Part shown: in pieces, positions 1 to 11,335 of the stretch
Position numbering within the stretch: position 1 is the first letter of the stretch
Layout of the letters: every line of letters begins with the position of its first letter
Origin: Elysia marginata
Taxonomy: Eukaryota > Mollusca > Gastropoda > Plakobranchidae
Direction: 5' to 3'
Length of the DNA stretch: 47,232 bases
Assembly (NCBI GenBank): GCA_019649035.1
Contig: BMAT01012738.1
Location: forward strand, 41,334-88,565
Made by a program: the position numbers and the translations under genes
Notes under the pieces: model-generated
What the model was told of the DNA's origin: nothing
Seen by the model: the letters and a program-made list of their open reading frames with translations, nothing else
The model's database searches: none

Positions 1-38
1 AGTTCAAAATACGGATCCTCGCATTGCGTTTCACATTC

Positions 39-94
39 ACGCTCACAGCATTGGAATGGAATCAAACAGGAATCGACCTTACGCTGTGAGCGTG
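39..94. repeat. Short inverted repeat
   Basis: CACGCTCACAGC near 39-50 is answered by the reverse complement GCTGTGAGCGTG near 83-94, forming a hairpin of about 12 bp with a loop of about 30 bases. It lies in a SUPV3L1 intron. It may be the edge of a small foldback element. Confidence 0.4.
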
Positions 95-224
95 GGAATG
101 GATGGAATCAGTTAAAGGACTTAAAGTTACTTCCTTAAATTTTAATTCACAGCCTTTTTTCCCTCTAATGTGTGTAAAAAAAAACGTGAACTTTGAGTCT
201 TTCTGATGTTTTTTTGTGTGCAGT

Positions 225-335
225 TGAGAAGTGAGAGGTGGCTCAACCAGTAGGGTACTTGAATACTTGACCAACACCCCAGCAGTAACTTGTCTGATCC
301 CCAGTCCAGGAAAATTTTCATTCACTCTCCTGTGA
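225..335 (+). repeat. Possible degraded tRNA-derived SINE
   Basis: Within the SUPV3L1 intron, this stretch begins with a tRNA A-box-like segment (GTGGCTCAACCAGTAGGGTA), and a B-box-like segment (CTTGTCTGATCCCCAG) lies about 50 bases further on. That spacing resembles a tRNA-derived SINE head. No clear tail or target duplication was seen, so the call is tentative. Confidence 0.3.
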
Positions 336-1036
336 AACAACTTTGAAAAACTTTTGGGTTCTATAATCGCTCCGTATTTTTACCCCAACATTTTTCATGA
401 TATTTATTAACAAGAATGATTTGGATCCTTTTTGCTGTAGTCAATGACTTCACCACAATCCTTGATACCATGATAGTATGAACATTAATCCTTTCAAACT
501 ACAGCTGATAAGATTACAATAAACATTCCTTGACAACACTCTTTACAACAACAACTCAGAGGGGGATAACACTGAGATTTTTTCAATAATCCAAAAGAAT
601 TATCGATATTTAACATTACTACTAAAATTACATCAGAAACAAGATTGCATAGGAAGTGACTACAATATGTCTAATACAGACAGCTTAATTTCAAGATAAC
701 CAGAACAAAAATGACTTACTTCGAGTCATTCAAAATTAATCCTGTTGCATTAAAGGTTGTGAAAGTAAAGAAGACGATCATGCAGGCCTGGAAAGTTTGC
801 TTAATTTCTTCAACAAGGTGCTGCCTAGCTTTATCTTTAATGCAACTGCAGTTCTGGACTTTGATTTATCTTGAAGGTTGATTGTATGATAAGTTAGCCT
901 CAATTTAAGCCATGCCTTAATATTGGTTTAAAAATCGACCATTATGTTGCAAGTCAAAACTTTGTAAATTGGGAAAGGCTGGAGCAGCCAGTAAGAAAGT
1001 TGAGATAAAAATAGAGAAGACTTGTGCTAAACTTAC

Positions 1037-3608
1037 AAGGATTAGTGAGGCTGGCCATTTCAACAGTACATGCAACATGTTCAGATGCTGTTCCATCCTC
1101 TTTCGCATACCGTCTTTCCTCACCGGTGATTAGATCACAAAGTGTGCCCTCAAAGATGAGAAATTATAAAAAACAGTACTGTATGGTCTCCCAATTTAAT
1201 CTTTTTGCTGTATAGCTAAGATATCAAGGCTTCAAAACAATTTTATATTGTAAGCATTGAGTTGTGCAAATAAGTCCTATCTAGTGTGATGAAAAGCAGT
1301 AAGAACATGATATTATATACGAATCAAGAATAGGATGTTATTTTTAAAAAAAATGTCATTGTATAGCTTCCATTTTCAGAGATTTTCAGCTTCAAAATAT
1401 GAAAAGCAGAGAAGACTGCATACATTTCAGTTTATTAGTTTTGAATTTATGTGGTTCACAGTCAAGTTATAAAACAGTAAATGTTTTAATGACATGGTTA
1501 CCTACCAGTAAATTTGTGAGACATAAGGAAGAGACTCTTAGAATTTACTTTTAATAAATCATAAGTAACTGTAGTAGAAAAAAATGTTTGAAAAAAAAAG
1601 ATTCAGCCTCTGAAAAACTAGCATTCTTTGGGGTTGAAACACAAATGACTGGAAAAAATATAGATTGGTACACCATTGGCGTAAGAGATGCTTTGTCTTA
1701 TCTCCATCAACATTCATGTCTAAAGTAACAGTAATTAGAGTCTACACAACATCAAAAATTATTCCCAAACATAAATAAATCTACCTTACTAAAACCAACA
1801 AGACTGGACATGAAATAAAGCAGTTTAAAAGTAACCCATCATTTCTCAAAATGCAAATATAGTAAGATCAAATGAAACAAGGATCATTTTTATTGTAATA
1901 AAGCAATGAAAAGAAGTAGAAACTTTTCTTTGTGAAATTAGAATGGCCAAAACTGTTTGATATTTTAAAACCTCCTCTAGGACTAGGAGTAAGGATATTT
2001 CAGTTTATACTCACAGCACTATTACATTTGTGAAAAACTTCAGATGCTAAAAGCTTGAGGGGACCACAGTATATTCCCGATTTAGAATTGATGAACCTTT
2101 CCAGGGCGTGGTAAGTTTTTCCACTGTTTGTAGGCCCAGCATGAAAGATAAACTTTCTTTGAATGGATCTAGCTTCTGGATACCTGGGAACATTAACAAA
2201 ATTGAATTATTTGACAAGATTAGCTACAAAAATATCTCCACGTCTCTTTCAATTGTTACTTTTGAAAAAAAAAAAATTATTTTAAATACTCTGGGGAATG
2301 TACATTAGTCATTACATGTATCATAAGCCAGGGTTTTAAAACTACATTGACTTACTACAAACAAAATTTAGTGTAATTTAAAACTTACAGAAAAAAATGT
2401 TATGGTTTATAAATTATTAATTTTCATAAAGGCTACATAATCCACTACATATTTACGCCTTTAAAAGTTTCAAAGCAATATCTTAGCTTGCAGGATGAAT
2501 TAAGCTAGAATGTACAAAATGTCTTCTGAGAAATGTTGTACCTGCATTCTCAATATCTCAAGCCTAAAAAGGCTAAAACAAACATTCACATCACTGATTA
2601 ACATTATTTAGAACTTTCATATTTTTTTAATGGACTTTTGTTTTCATTTTCTTTGATACTGTGCCTTAACTCACCAATTTGTGACACTGACCTAGTGATA
2701 TAAAAAAAAATGTACAAGTCAGCGTAGGTCTGGTTTTCCATATCTGGCTTTTTCATATTTTGCATTTTTTCCTCTTATGTTTGTTAATGTTTCAGTAAAG
2801 ACAAGTCTTGCGCAGCAAATAAAGTGTAATTCATGCTTCACTTTTATCAATATTGTCTTACCAGTTAGCAGGTAGCCTGAGGTCGCTAATTTTCTTTAAA
2901 TCTTCCATACATTCCAGATGAGGAAAAATTTCATAGCAGTGTCTCAAGAAATATGGAAAAATATCATCGACGTGACCTGTTCAGAAAGAAAAAGATGTAA
3001 TTTACCTGGGTGGATTTTCTGAAAATTTCATTGTTTAACTGATAACAGCTTTACAAGCCCAGAACAATATGAAATTTTAGAATCTTAGTAATTGACTTGT
3101 AAAGAAAGAAGCTTGTTACTAATTTGGAATCAAAATTCTCAAGACTACAAAGAAATCTGTTAAAAACTATCATTTTACAACTGCAAAAAACATTTGAGCT
3201 GGAATCTTTACACCTTAGGCGTCTCTTTCGTATTTTATTATTACAATTTACAAATTATTTTTTTCGCTCAATAAATTGTCAAAAAAAAAAACTAAATCAT
3301 TTCAGTTGATTTTTATACAATTTAAAAACAAATTTACCAACTTTTGCAGATCTACTTTACAAAAGGGTAGCATGCCAAGACATTTTAATTATTTGAATTA
3401 TTAGGGCTGGATGCAAGGTATATTTGTTTACCCTTTAAATAGCCTTAACTTAATCAATGATTCATAATTACAAACCTGAGCCTTGCAGAATATCACTGAC
3501 AACCACATGCAGATCAACAGGGAGCTGCTCAGAATCAAAACAAAACTTTCTGAAGCTGATAAAAGCCTTGTGGAAAAGCCTATCTGAAGATAGCAATGAG
3601 AAATCAAT

Positions 3609-3645
<37 letters not shown>

Positions 3646-4767
3646 CAAGTTGTTAATACAGCAAAAACCTTTTTAAAATATTATATTGTTACAAATATCA
3701 GGTTTTATATTCATCATTTCATGTAAAATGAGATGATTGCTTGTTTAAAAAGGTAATGCAAAGGTGTATGATGAACAAATAGTGCTCAAACTCTTTATTT
3801 TTCTGAGCACATTTTTTTCCTTTAATATATATTTCATACATAGATAGCTCTTTATTCCTTTCTCTCCAAATATATTCCCTTGTTTACACACCATCCTGTC
3901 CTTTATTATTGTTTTCCTGTATTTACACTTACTTAAACTTTTTGATGATCTGACTCCTTAGGCTTATTTCAGTTTCCGTAATAGTTTCGAGACAAAACTT
4001 TGTTCTTGTAATTACCTTGATTGAATCTTTTTCTTGAAGAATCAAGCACCTCTACAACAATATTTTACTGTTACAAATCCCTTCTGAATTCTTCATAATC
4101 AAGCTTTTCAATATAAAAAAAAAACTTACTGTCCAATCCATTTTCAAAAGCAAGTTTTTTTACTGCATCACGGTTGTAAAACTGTGCCAACAGTTTCAAA
4201 AGTTTATCTGAGGATAAAAACAAATAATACTGAAAATTAAAAAAGATGTTGGACAGTAATAAGAATTCATGGTCGGGTTGTTTTTTTGTTTTTTTTAATC
4301 TAAGATTAACTGAATTTAAGCTTATGTTAAACAATCAGTTTCAAACTCAACTTTCACATCTTACGAAGCTCTTAAACACCTAAGTTACAGAGGATTTTGC
4401 AATAACATAGGGAACTCCTTTCAAATCATTACTACATACATGAAATAAACACACTTTTCTTTCCATTAACAAGATAAATTTGTTTAATGTCCAAGCATGT
4501 TGAAACAAGAAAGTTACCTTTTTTCAAAGCCCCAGTAAGTTCTTCTCCTATGTTGATGTCATCTGTATTCCTAGATGCTGGTTTAACAGGCAGCGGTTGA
4601 ATGATTGAAGATAGTGAATCATTGGATTTGCGTGACTTGAACCGCTTGCTGTTTTTTAAGCAGTGTATATGAGACAAAACAGATGGAGATGACAGATGTA
4701 TGAGGCTTCTGTTCATGAGAGCCTTTTCAGCACAATGCAACAGCGTTCGATGTAACTTACACGCCAT
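1037..4767 (-). CDS. SUPV3L1: SUPV3L1 mitochondrial ATP-dependent RNA helicase, 5' six coding exons (partial)
   Basis: SUPV3L1 is a DExH-type helicase that unwinds RNA and DNA in the mitochondrial matrix and works with polynucleotide phosphorylase in RNA turnover. Coding exons on the minus strand are 4767-4518, 4207-4130, 3583-3476, 2976-2862, 2183-2015 and 1148-1037, all with GT-AG borders and matching phases. They encode about 277 residues. The N-terminus is basic and rich in Ser and Leu, as expected for a mitochondrial targeting peptide. Exon 2 carries [10 protein letters not shown] and GLD, exon 3 [13 protein letters not shown], exon 4 [10 protein letters not shown], exon 5 the Walker A motif GPTNSGKT followed by [13 protein letters not shown], and exon 6 DLITGEER and [11 protein letters not shown]. 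These match the order of the human protein. Motif II and the second RecA domain are not in the window. The ATG at 4767 has an in-frame stop upstream. Identity rests on motifs recognised by eye. Confidence 0.93.
3610..3641. repeat. (AT)n microsatellite
   Basis: About 15 AT dinucleotides in a row lie in the SUPV3L1 intron immediately upstream (on the minus strand) of the third coding exon. It is likely length-variable. Confidence 0.95.
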
Positions 4768-4821
4768 AAGAAGTTCTTTATTGGTTACAACTTTTGTGCA
4801 TAGTGCAAAATTTTACAGAGT
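4768..4821 (-). other. SUPV3L1 5' UTR segment with a likely upstream intron
   Basis: Upstream of the SUPV3L1 ATG, the minus strand shows a strong splice acceptor: a T-rich tract ending in CAG at 4824-4822. An in-frame TAA lies a few bases inside the exon. This suggests that the exon holding the start codon is not the first exon and that a noncoding 5' exon lies further upstream at higher coordinates. Transcript data would be needed to place it. Confidence 0.5.
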
Positions 4822-5401
4822 CTGAAAAAGAAAGTTTACAAAGTAATTAAAAATAAGACATAAACTTTAAACTAACCTGTCTCTGAGACCTTGGCCTAAT
4901 TTCTAAAAACTTTTTGAACTAGTGTAAATTTACAGCATTGCATCCACCTTTACCTTTGGTTCAATTTGGATGAAATGAAAGCATAATATCTACAAGGTTG
5001 TAAATGGCCGATGAAAAAACAAGCTGAAAACAACTTGAGACGCTAAGTGTTTTGGAATCAATAGTACTAGAGTAACAATAGACAGGGCCAACTCTCTAAA
5101 AATTTTATAGGAGTAGGAGCTGTGACCTTACTTAAGTTTAGTACTTCAAAAGATTACTTGCAAACAGCTGTTGAATTACTGATTTTCTTTTTTTCTAAAT
5201 AAAGAAAAAATTTTTGGCTAAAATCCCATATTTGAGGGGGGGGGGGGGAGAAGCTGAAATCAGCTTAAATCTGAAGATATAAATCCCTGTATCTAAATTT
5301 AGAGTCTTCTAAGAGGTTTTGGTAAAAGTATATTTCGCTTAAATTATTCCCCCACTACCGCTGGCCTCTCCCAAAAGCTAGGTGGTAATCATGAAAAAAT
5401 A

Positions 5402-5465
5402 TTGATCCGATTACCAGGCATACAGCAACTATAAATTAATGTTGGGAGTGCTGAAAAATCTTATG
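5402..5465 (+). repeat. Dispersed repeat, copy 1
   Basis: The consensus features are GATCCGATTACCAGGCA, a roughly 25-base variable middle, then GTTGGGAGTGCT and AAATC. The same order recurs at 5963-6025 on the plus strand and at 16340-16413 on the minus strand. The copies are diverged, so this looks like an old interspersed element of unknown class. Confidence 0.65.
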
Positions 5466-5962
5466 TTTTAAAAAATCTTTTAATCTGGAACTGATTTAGT
5501 GATATGACAAAAGCTGTACAGAAATCCATTATGACATCCCTCAGAGTCAGATCTTTGTAAGTACTAACCATCTTTTTGAGTGTTAAATTTTTTAATGCAA
5601 ATTCCTATTTATAAGTAAAAAAGATGAATTTTTTGCCAAGCGTTGCATGTCCGGAAAATGGCTAAACTCCCCTCAATTTTACGTTCATAGGTAGAGCAAT
5701 TCTTCATGCTAGAAATTCTGAAAAAGTGTATAAACTGAGTTTCTTTACGTTAAATACCCATTGCACTTGGCCTAATTGGTAGTCATCATTTAACCCTAGA
5801 TGGGCCGCACATTAATATTTGTGTCATATATTTCTTTACTGTTTTAGTTGCAAAAAATGAAATTCCGGTTTGTGGAGCAGATGATAATCATAATCATTTG
5901 TCTGCCCATTGACACTTCTAAATTTAAAGGTTAAATCAAAAAAATGTTAAATCAAAAAAATG

Positions 5963-6025
5963 TTTATCTGATTACCAGGCACGCAGCAATAATTTTAGTG
6001 TTAGGAGTGCTAAATAACCTTTTAT
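5963..6025 (+). repeat. Dispersed repeat, copy 2
   Basis: It carries CTGATTACCAGGCACGCAGC and then GTGTTAGGAGTGCTAAATA, in the same order and spacing as the copy at 5402-5465. Confidence 0.65.
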
Positions 6026-6651
6026 TTAAATTATTTTATGAGCTTGTAAAGATATCTTGAAGAAAAAATATACAGATATCTTGAAGAAAAATACAAAGAA
6101 GACTATGTCAGATGTAGGCCTAATTTGTGCTTAGAACCATGTTTTTGGCAAAAATCTTACAATAAAGAGTAACTGTTTTAATTTTAGCCAAGTATTATTG
6201 CACACCCAATATTCGATCGATTCAACGTTTTTAAGTTTTTTGGCATGATTTCCTCACTGGGGTGCCACTATTTATTTTGATAAGAAATTACTCTTTGTTA
6301 CCCTTCATTTAACAGTGATGTTTGGTATAATAAATAGTAATACTTCTCATGGCACGGGGCCCTTCATTCATAATAGAATTTGTTGCTAATCTGTGAAATT
6401 TAGCCTTAGCTTTTAAGGGTGGCTGCCATCTGTGGAAATCCTTGATCTTGGTGTACTAAGATTCCTTATTTCTAGAATATAGGCCCATGGATGTAGAATC
6501 TGGGATCTAATTAGTACAAACTACAATTACGAACCTAAAATACAATTTTACTGCAAAATTTATAAGACTCTGCATCTAGATGTCTATAAAGTTAATTGTA
6601 TAACAAAGGAATTCTCTCAATATTTACAATTTATTTTCATTTTCAAGGTAC

Positions 6652-6781
6652 CTTCTTTAGATCAAGATTTCGTTTCACACCAGATTTGAAAGTGAAAGTA
6701 AAATTCATGGTGTCAAGGGCGCATCCATATTGTTGATGTTTTGCCAGACTGGAATTTTTTGAGTGGTCTTCTTTAACAGAT
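6652..6781 (-). other. Exon-like open stretch, unassigned
   Basis: On the minus strand, an acceptor-like TTTTTCATGTTAG precedes about 43 open codons with balanced composition (including MNFTFTFKSGVKRNLDL). The stretch is followed either by a donor-like GTACCT or, read through, by two more codons, a TGA at 6645-6643 and an AATAAA a few bases later (6635-6630). It could be a 5' UTR or alternative exon of SUPV3L1, or the last exon of another gene cut off by the LINE insertions. I do not recognise the peptide. Confidence 0.3.
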
Positions 6782-7040
6782 CTAACATGAAAAAGGTGAA
6801 AGATAAAGACTTAATCATTTGAAGAATACAAGCTCTTAACCTCTTGTTTTGTTTAGATTATTTATTGTAAATAGCACAAAACAATAGGATCTACTGAGCG
6901 TAATGAATTTAATATTTTTATATTAAAACAGGTTTAAGCTACTCTACGGACATTTACGAGTATGGAGCGGTTAAAGAGAGCATACTAGGTTCTGTCGATA
7001 AAGGTTCTGTCTTATCTGAAGATCTTTTACACGTAGTCTA

Positions 7041-10000
7041 TTCTTCTTCTTCTTCGCCTCTCAGCTCCCCAGGAAGCACATCATCATCAATGCCCTTCAT
7101 CCTTGGTAGGGTATAGGCCACGCACAAGTAAATGCCACACATCCCGGTCTTGGGCAAGCTTTCCAAGCTGATCCCATCCTTTTCCCATCATTGTTAATAA
7201 TATTGTTATTTCACTCAAAAGATTTTAACAACTCCCCTATTAGTTAACGGGTGTTTCACTCTCTTCACATCTCTTCTATGTCTCTCTGGGCCTACCCCTG
7301 CCTCTATTCCCTTGCGGATTCCACTGAAGTGCCTGTCTTGTGATGTTGTTATGTGGTTTCCTCAGTGTGTGTCCAATCCAACGCCATCTTTTCATTCCGA
7401 TTTCCTCCTATACTGGTTTTTGCCCTGTTCGCCTCCAAACCTCCTCATTTCATACCCTATCATGCTATTTTATTCTCAGAATACCCCTCATCTAGGCCGC
7501 CGTAGGAGTACGGTGGCCTAGTCCCTCATACACTATTTATAAAGGTTTGAACTTTCTTTATTGCTCCAGTTGTGGCTTTCCAAGTTTCGCAACCATACAG
7601 CAAAACTGATTTGACATTAGAATTGTTAAGTCTGATCTTGGTCTTTTGAGATATGTTTCCAGTTTTCCAGATCCTTTGTAGTTGGATGTATGTTGATCTT
7701 GCCTTTCCAATTCTCGCCTTAATGTCCGCGTCTGCGCCACCCTTCAGGTCGATTATACTTCCTAAATATGTAAATGAGACTACTTCCTCCAATGTCTCTG
7801 TTCCTAGTATGATTGCTTCCTCGGTTTCTACTCCTGACCTAAATACCTTATACTTTCCTCTGTGGATGCGAAGCCCGAGACTCTTTGATATTATATTTAG
7901 GTCCTCAGTCTTGCTTTACATCTGCCCTTTAGTATGTGAAAGCAAGGCCAGATCATCGGCAAAATCTAAGTCACCCAACTGCTGCCATAAGTTCCACTAA
8001 ATACCATTTTGTTTAACCCTTGCAGACTCCTTCATAATCCAATCAATAGCCAAAATTAAGAAAAATTATGACAGAAGGCATCCTTGGCGTACCCCAGTCC
8101 GAATCTGAAAACTATCTGATAGCTGACCCTGGTCAAAGATCCTGCAGTAGGAACTGTCATATATGTAGATATATCAATATTGACTAGTTTTTGTGGTATA
8201 CCATAGTGTCTCATTAGTTTCCACAAGGTCTGCCTATCTAAACTGTCAAAGGCTTTCTCGTAGTCGATAAAGTTGATTAAAAATATGAGAGTTCCATTCA
8301 GTTGACTGTTGTAAAATAATACTCAATGTTGCTTTCTGGTCCACACAAGATCGATTTTTTCGGAATCCTGCTTGGTTGTCTCTTAGTTTTCTATCTACTG
8401 CATGTTTCATTCTTTAAAGGATGATTCTGTTAAAGACTTTCTCAGGTATAGACAGTTGTGTGATACCTCTATAATTGTTGCAGTTGCCCAAGCCTCATTT
8501 CTTCGGAAGTTTAATCAAATGTCCCTCTTTCCAGTCACAAGGTACCTTCTCCTGTTCCCAAATATTTACAAATAGACCATAAAGGATGTCAACTGTTGTA
8601 GGAATATCTGCTTTTAGTGCCTCTGGTGGAATGAGGTCTGGACCTGCTGCTTTATTTGATTTCAATGCTTTTGTTGCCTTGGCTACTTCCTCTTTAGAAG
8701 GTGGCTCTGGGTATATAGGCATTAGGCAGATCATTTCTAGCTGGGAGAATATCTGGCGGGTTTTCTGGTGGTGGTCGGTTCAGAAGCTGTTCAAATGTTC
8801 CTTCCATCTTTCCAGCAGTCCCCCTTGTGTGAAGATAGAATTTCCTTTTTGGTCTTTGACTGGCATTGCTGGTTTGCTTTGTTTTCCCGAGAGGGTCTTT
8901 GTTATCTGGTGTATCAGTCTCATGTTTCCACTTGCACCTGCTTGCTCAGCTCTTTCTGTCTGTTCCTCTAAGAATATATTCTTATCTCTCTTGATGGAGT
9001 GCTTGACCTCTCGGTGAGCTATTGAATACTTTTCTTGTGCTTCTTTCTTTTCTGTCCTTGTCCTACATCTCTTCAGTTCACCTTTTGTTTCTCCACGTCT
9101 CTAAATTTTGTTCAACGATTCTTGCGTTATCCAATCTTTATATATTTTCTTCCTATGTCCAAGAACTGAGCTACAGGTTGATGACATGCTATCTTTAATC
9201 CTGTTCTATTGGGAGTCAATATCTTCCTGTTCAATTTCCGAGAGTAATTGAAATTTATTTTTTTAACTTCACCGGGAATTCTTTCCTCTTGTTTATATCT
9301 TGTAAAAGGTTTACTTGAAATTTTAGGCGTTTTCCATAGTTGACAATTACATGTCTCTTCAGCTTGAGTCTAAGTTTAGCTAGTACCAGGTAGTGGTCTG
9401 TTCCTGCGTCTGCTCCCCTTATCACTCTGACATCTTCCAATGACCTTCTAGATTTTTAGAGATACCAAAATGGTCTATTTGATTTTCCGTCCTTCCATCA
9501 GATGAAATCCATGTTGCCTTGTGAATGCGTTTGTGAGGAAAGACTGTCCCGCCAATGACCAGTTGGCTGATAGAGCGCAGAGAAATAAATCTTTCCCCAT
9601 TGTCGTTTGCCTCCCCTAGCCCATGCATGCCTATAACCTCTTCATTACTTCTGTTATCGACTCCAACCTTTACATTGAGATCCCCTATAACAATGTTTAA
9701 ATCTTTTTTTTTGTGGAAGCTTCTCAACCACACCTTGTAGCCTGTCGGAAAATAAATCTTTTTCTTCATCTGTAGCCTCATTAGTTGGCGCATACACTTG
9801 TTCAATGTTCATATTTATTCTCTTTTTCTTGGTTGTAAAGGATGCCATAATAACTCTTGGTCCGTATGCTTCCCATCCCCTTAGTGGGGTTTTTTTAGTT
9901 GACTTACCCAATATAATTCCTACTCCTTCCCTGTGTGGCCCCTCTTCGTCGTTACCCGAAAAAATCAACAGTTCTCCTGTGATTAGATACTTCTGTCCGG

Positions 10001-10575
10001 ATTGGTTCCAGTGGGTTTCGCTTATCTCTAAAATAAAAATGGAGGCGATATCGGTGCATCTTTTTCTCAACCTGTGAAGTTTTTCCAGCCTCATGCAGTT
10101 CTCACGTTCCACGAGCCGATCCGGAGAGACTTGGCAGAGGGTGGAGATATCCTCCCAACAATTTCCTTTCGGCTTTGGCTGTTAAACATCATAATTTTAT
10201 TATCTTCTTGCGAAGAAGTTCCATCATCTCCCAAGAGGTGTAAATGATTTTTACTTGCTTGTGTTCCTGTAACATAATTAATTTTTACGTGAGAGGTTGT
10301 TAACCTTTCAACACCCCCAACCTGGATGGCCAGGTGGCCCATTTCGGGAGCAACAGCCTAATTCGATTCGGTCCCTTACTCGTTACAATGCGAGATAAGG
10401 ATAAGGATCGCTTTTTGTTTGGCCTCTACCCTTCAACATATCCGGCATGAGTTACCCTATGAGGAGCAAGCTCCGGCTGGCATAGCTATCAAGGTTATCA
10501 AGACACACAAACCCTCAAACCAACAAGGTAACAATCCACAAGAGGGCCGGGAAGCACAGGCCGCCAACAAAGGTT
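7041..10575 (-). mobile_element. RTE-type non-LTR retrotransposon (LINE), degenerate copy A
   Basis: Read on the minus strand, the element runs from about 10575 down to a (GAA)5 tail at 7055-7041, typical of the short simple-repeat 3' end of RTE elements. An apurinic-type endonuclease domain comes first: GSWNVRTA near 10100, ISETHWNQSG, YAPTNEATDEE, GDLNVKVG, TENQIDHFGIS near 9460, then RGADAGTDHYLVLAKL. The reverse transcriptase follows: KSNKAAGPDLIPPEALK near 8630, FIDYEKAFDSLDRQTL near 8250 (motif A) and DLDFADDLALLS near 7960 (motif C, FADD). The C-terminal region has FTYLGSIIDLKGGADADI and ends with KLAQDRDVWHLLVRGLYP near 7130. Several frameshifts and stops break the frame, so it is not active. 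It lies between SUPV3L1 and ALMS1. Confidence 0.92.
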
Positions 10576-10579
10576 CTCC

Positions 10580-11335
10580 ACACCAACAAAAAAAATTTCT
10601 TTTACAAACTCCCATTTCTCATTTGTCGGTGTATGACAATTAATGACCCGAAGGTTAATCCTTTTCTTATTTGTTTTGAACATAGGTGATAAAATCCTGG
10701 ACCACTCTGGTTGCCATCCTAGTAGTGACTTAGCTGCTTGTCTAGAGAGCATAAGCCCCACTCCTACCGTATGGTTTGCATCTTCTTCTCCACAGCCGAA
10801 CAACAGTAGTGTCTCCCCTGTGCCCGAGGTTTACCTTCCGTTACCTGTCCATCTTGTTTCTGTGATCTCCAGGATGTCCAGCCTGAAAGCGTTAAATTAT
10901 CTAGCCACTTCCTTTAATTTACCTGTTTGGTATAGAGTTCTGACATTCCAGGTGTCTAGCCTGGAGGTCTTACTCAGCATCAGGAGGTTCATCCGCTCGC
11001 TTGGTTCCTTTGAAAGACTTTGCCCAGACAGCATCTTCTCTCTGTGAGAGATCCTTCTTCCTCTAAGGTAGGCTGAATATAAAGTTCCTTTGTTGTTGTT
11101 TTAGTAGCGTTGAGTTTTTTTCCGAGGGAAGGGCTGCTAACCCTACACCTCAACCCCACAACCTGGAGGGCCAGGTGACTCTTTTCAGGAGCCACTACCT
11201 CATTTACCATCTATCCTTCAACCTGTCCGGCATGGGTGACCCTACCAGGAGCAAGCTCCCGCCAACATAGCTGTACAGGTAATCGAGACATGCAAGCCCT
11301 TAAACCACGACAAAGTTGCCATCTGAATGAGGGAA
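10580..11335 (-). mobile_element. RTE-type LINE 5' fragment, copy B
   Basis: A second 5' end of the same family lies directly upstream of copy A and in the same orientation. Its leader (11325-11130) matches the copy A leader (about 10545-10310), for example GGGAGCTTGCTCCTGGTAGG against CGGAGCTTGCTCCTCATAGG, and CACCTGGCC-TCCAGGTTG in both. It then encodes the start of the endonuclease (TWNVRTLYQTGKLKEVA, ILEITETRW, GVGLMLSRQAAKSLLGW, NCHTPTNEKWEFVKE). It stops near 10590, where copy A begins. Internal stop codons are present. Either copy A inserted into copy B, or B is a remnant of a tandem arrangement. Confidence 0.85.

Larger units (their letters stand above)
4822..6640. other. Upstream region of SUPV3L1, no gene recognised
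   Basis: This is AT-rich sequence with no convincing coding potential. It holds a run of 13 G (5236-5248), two copies of a dispersed repeat (about 5402-5465 and 5963-6025), and short local duplications near 5930-5960 and 6050-6095. It may be a 5' UTR intron of SUPV3L1 or plain intergenic sequence. Confidence 0.5.

Noticed and set aside
3610..3641. Considered as part of a CRISPR-like or regulatory array
   Set aside because: It is a plain AT dinucleotide repeat in a eukaryotic intron.
8586..9017. Open frame of 143 codons on the plus strand
   Set aside because: It is antisense to the LINE reverse transcriptase region, which has clear RT motifs on the minus strand.
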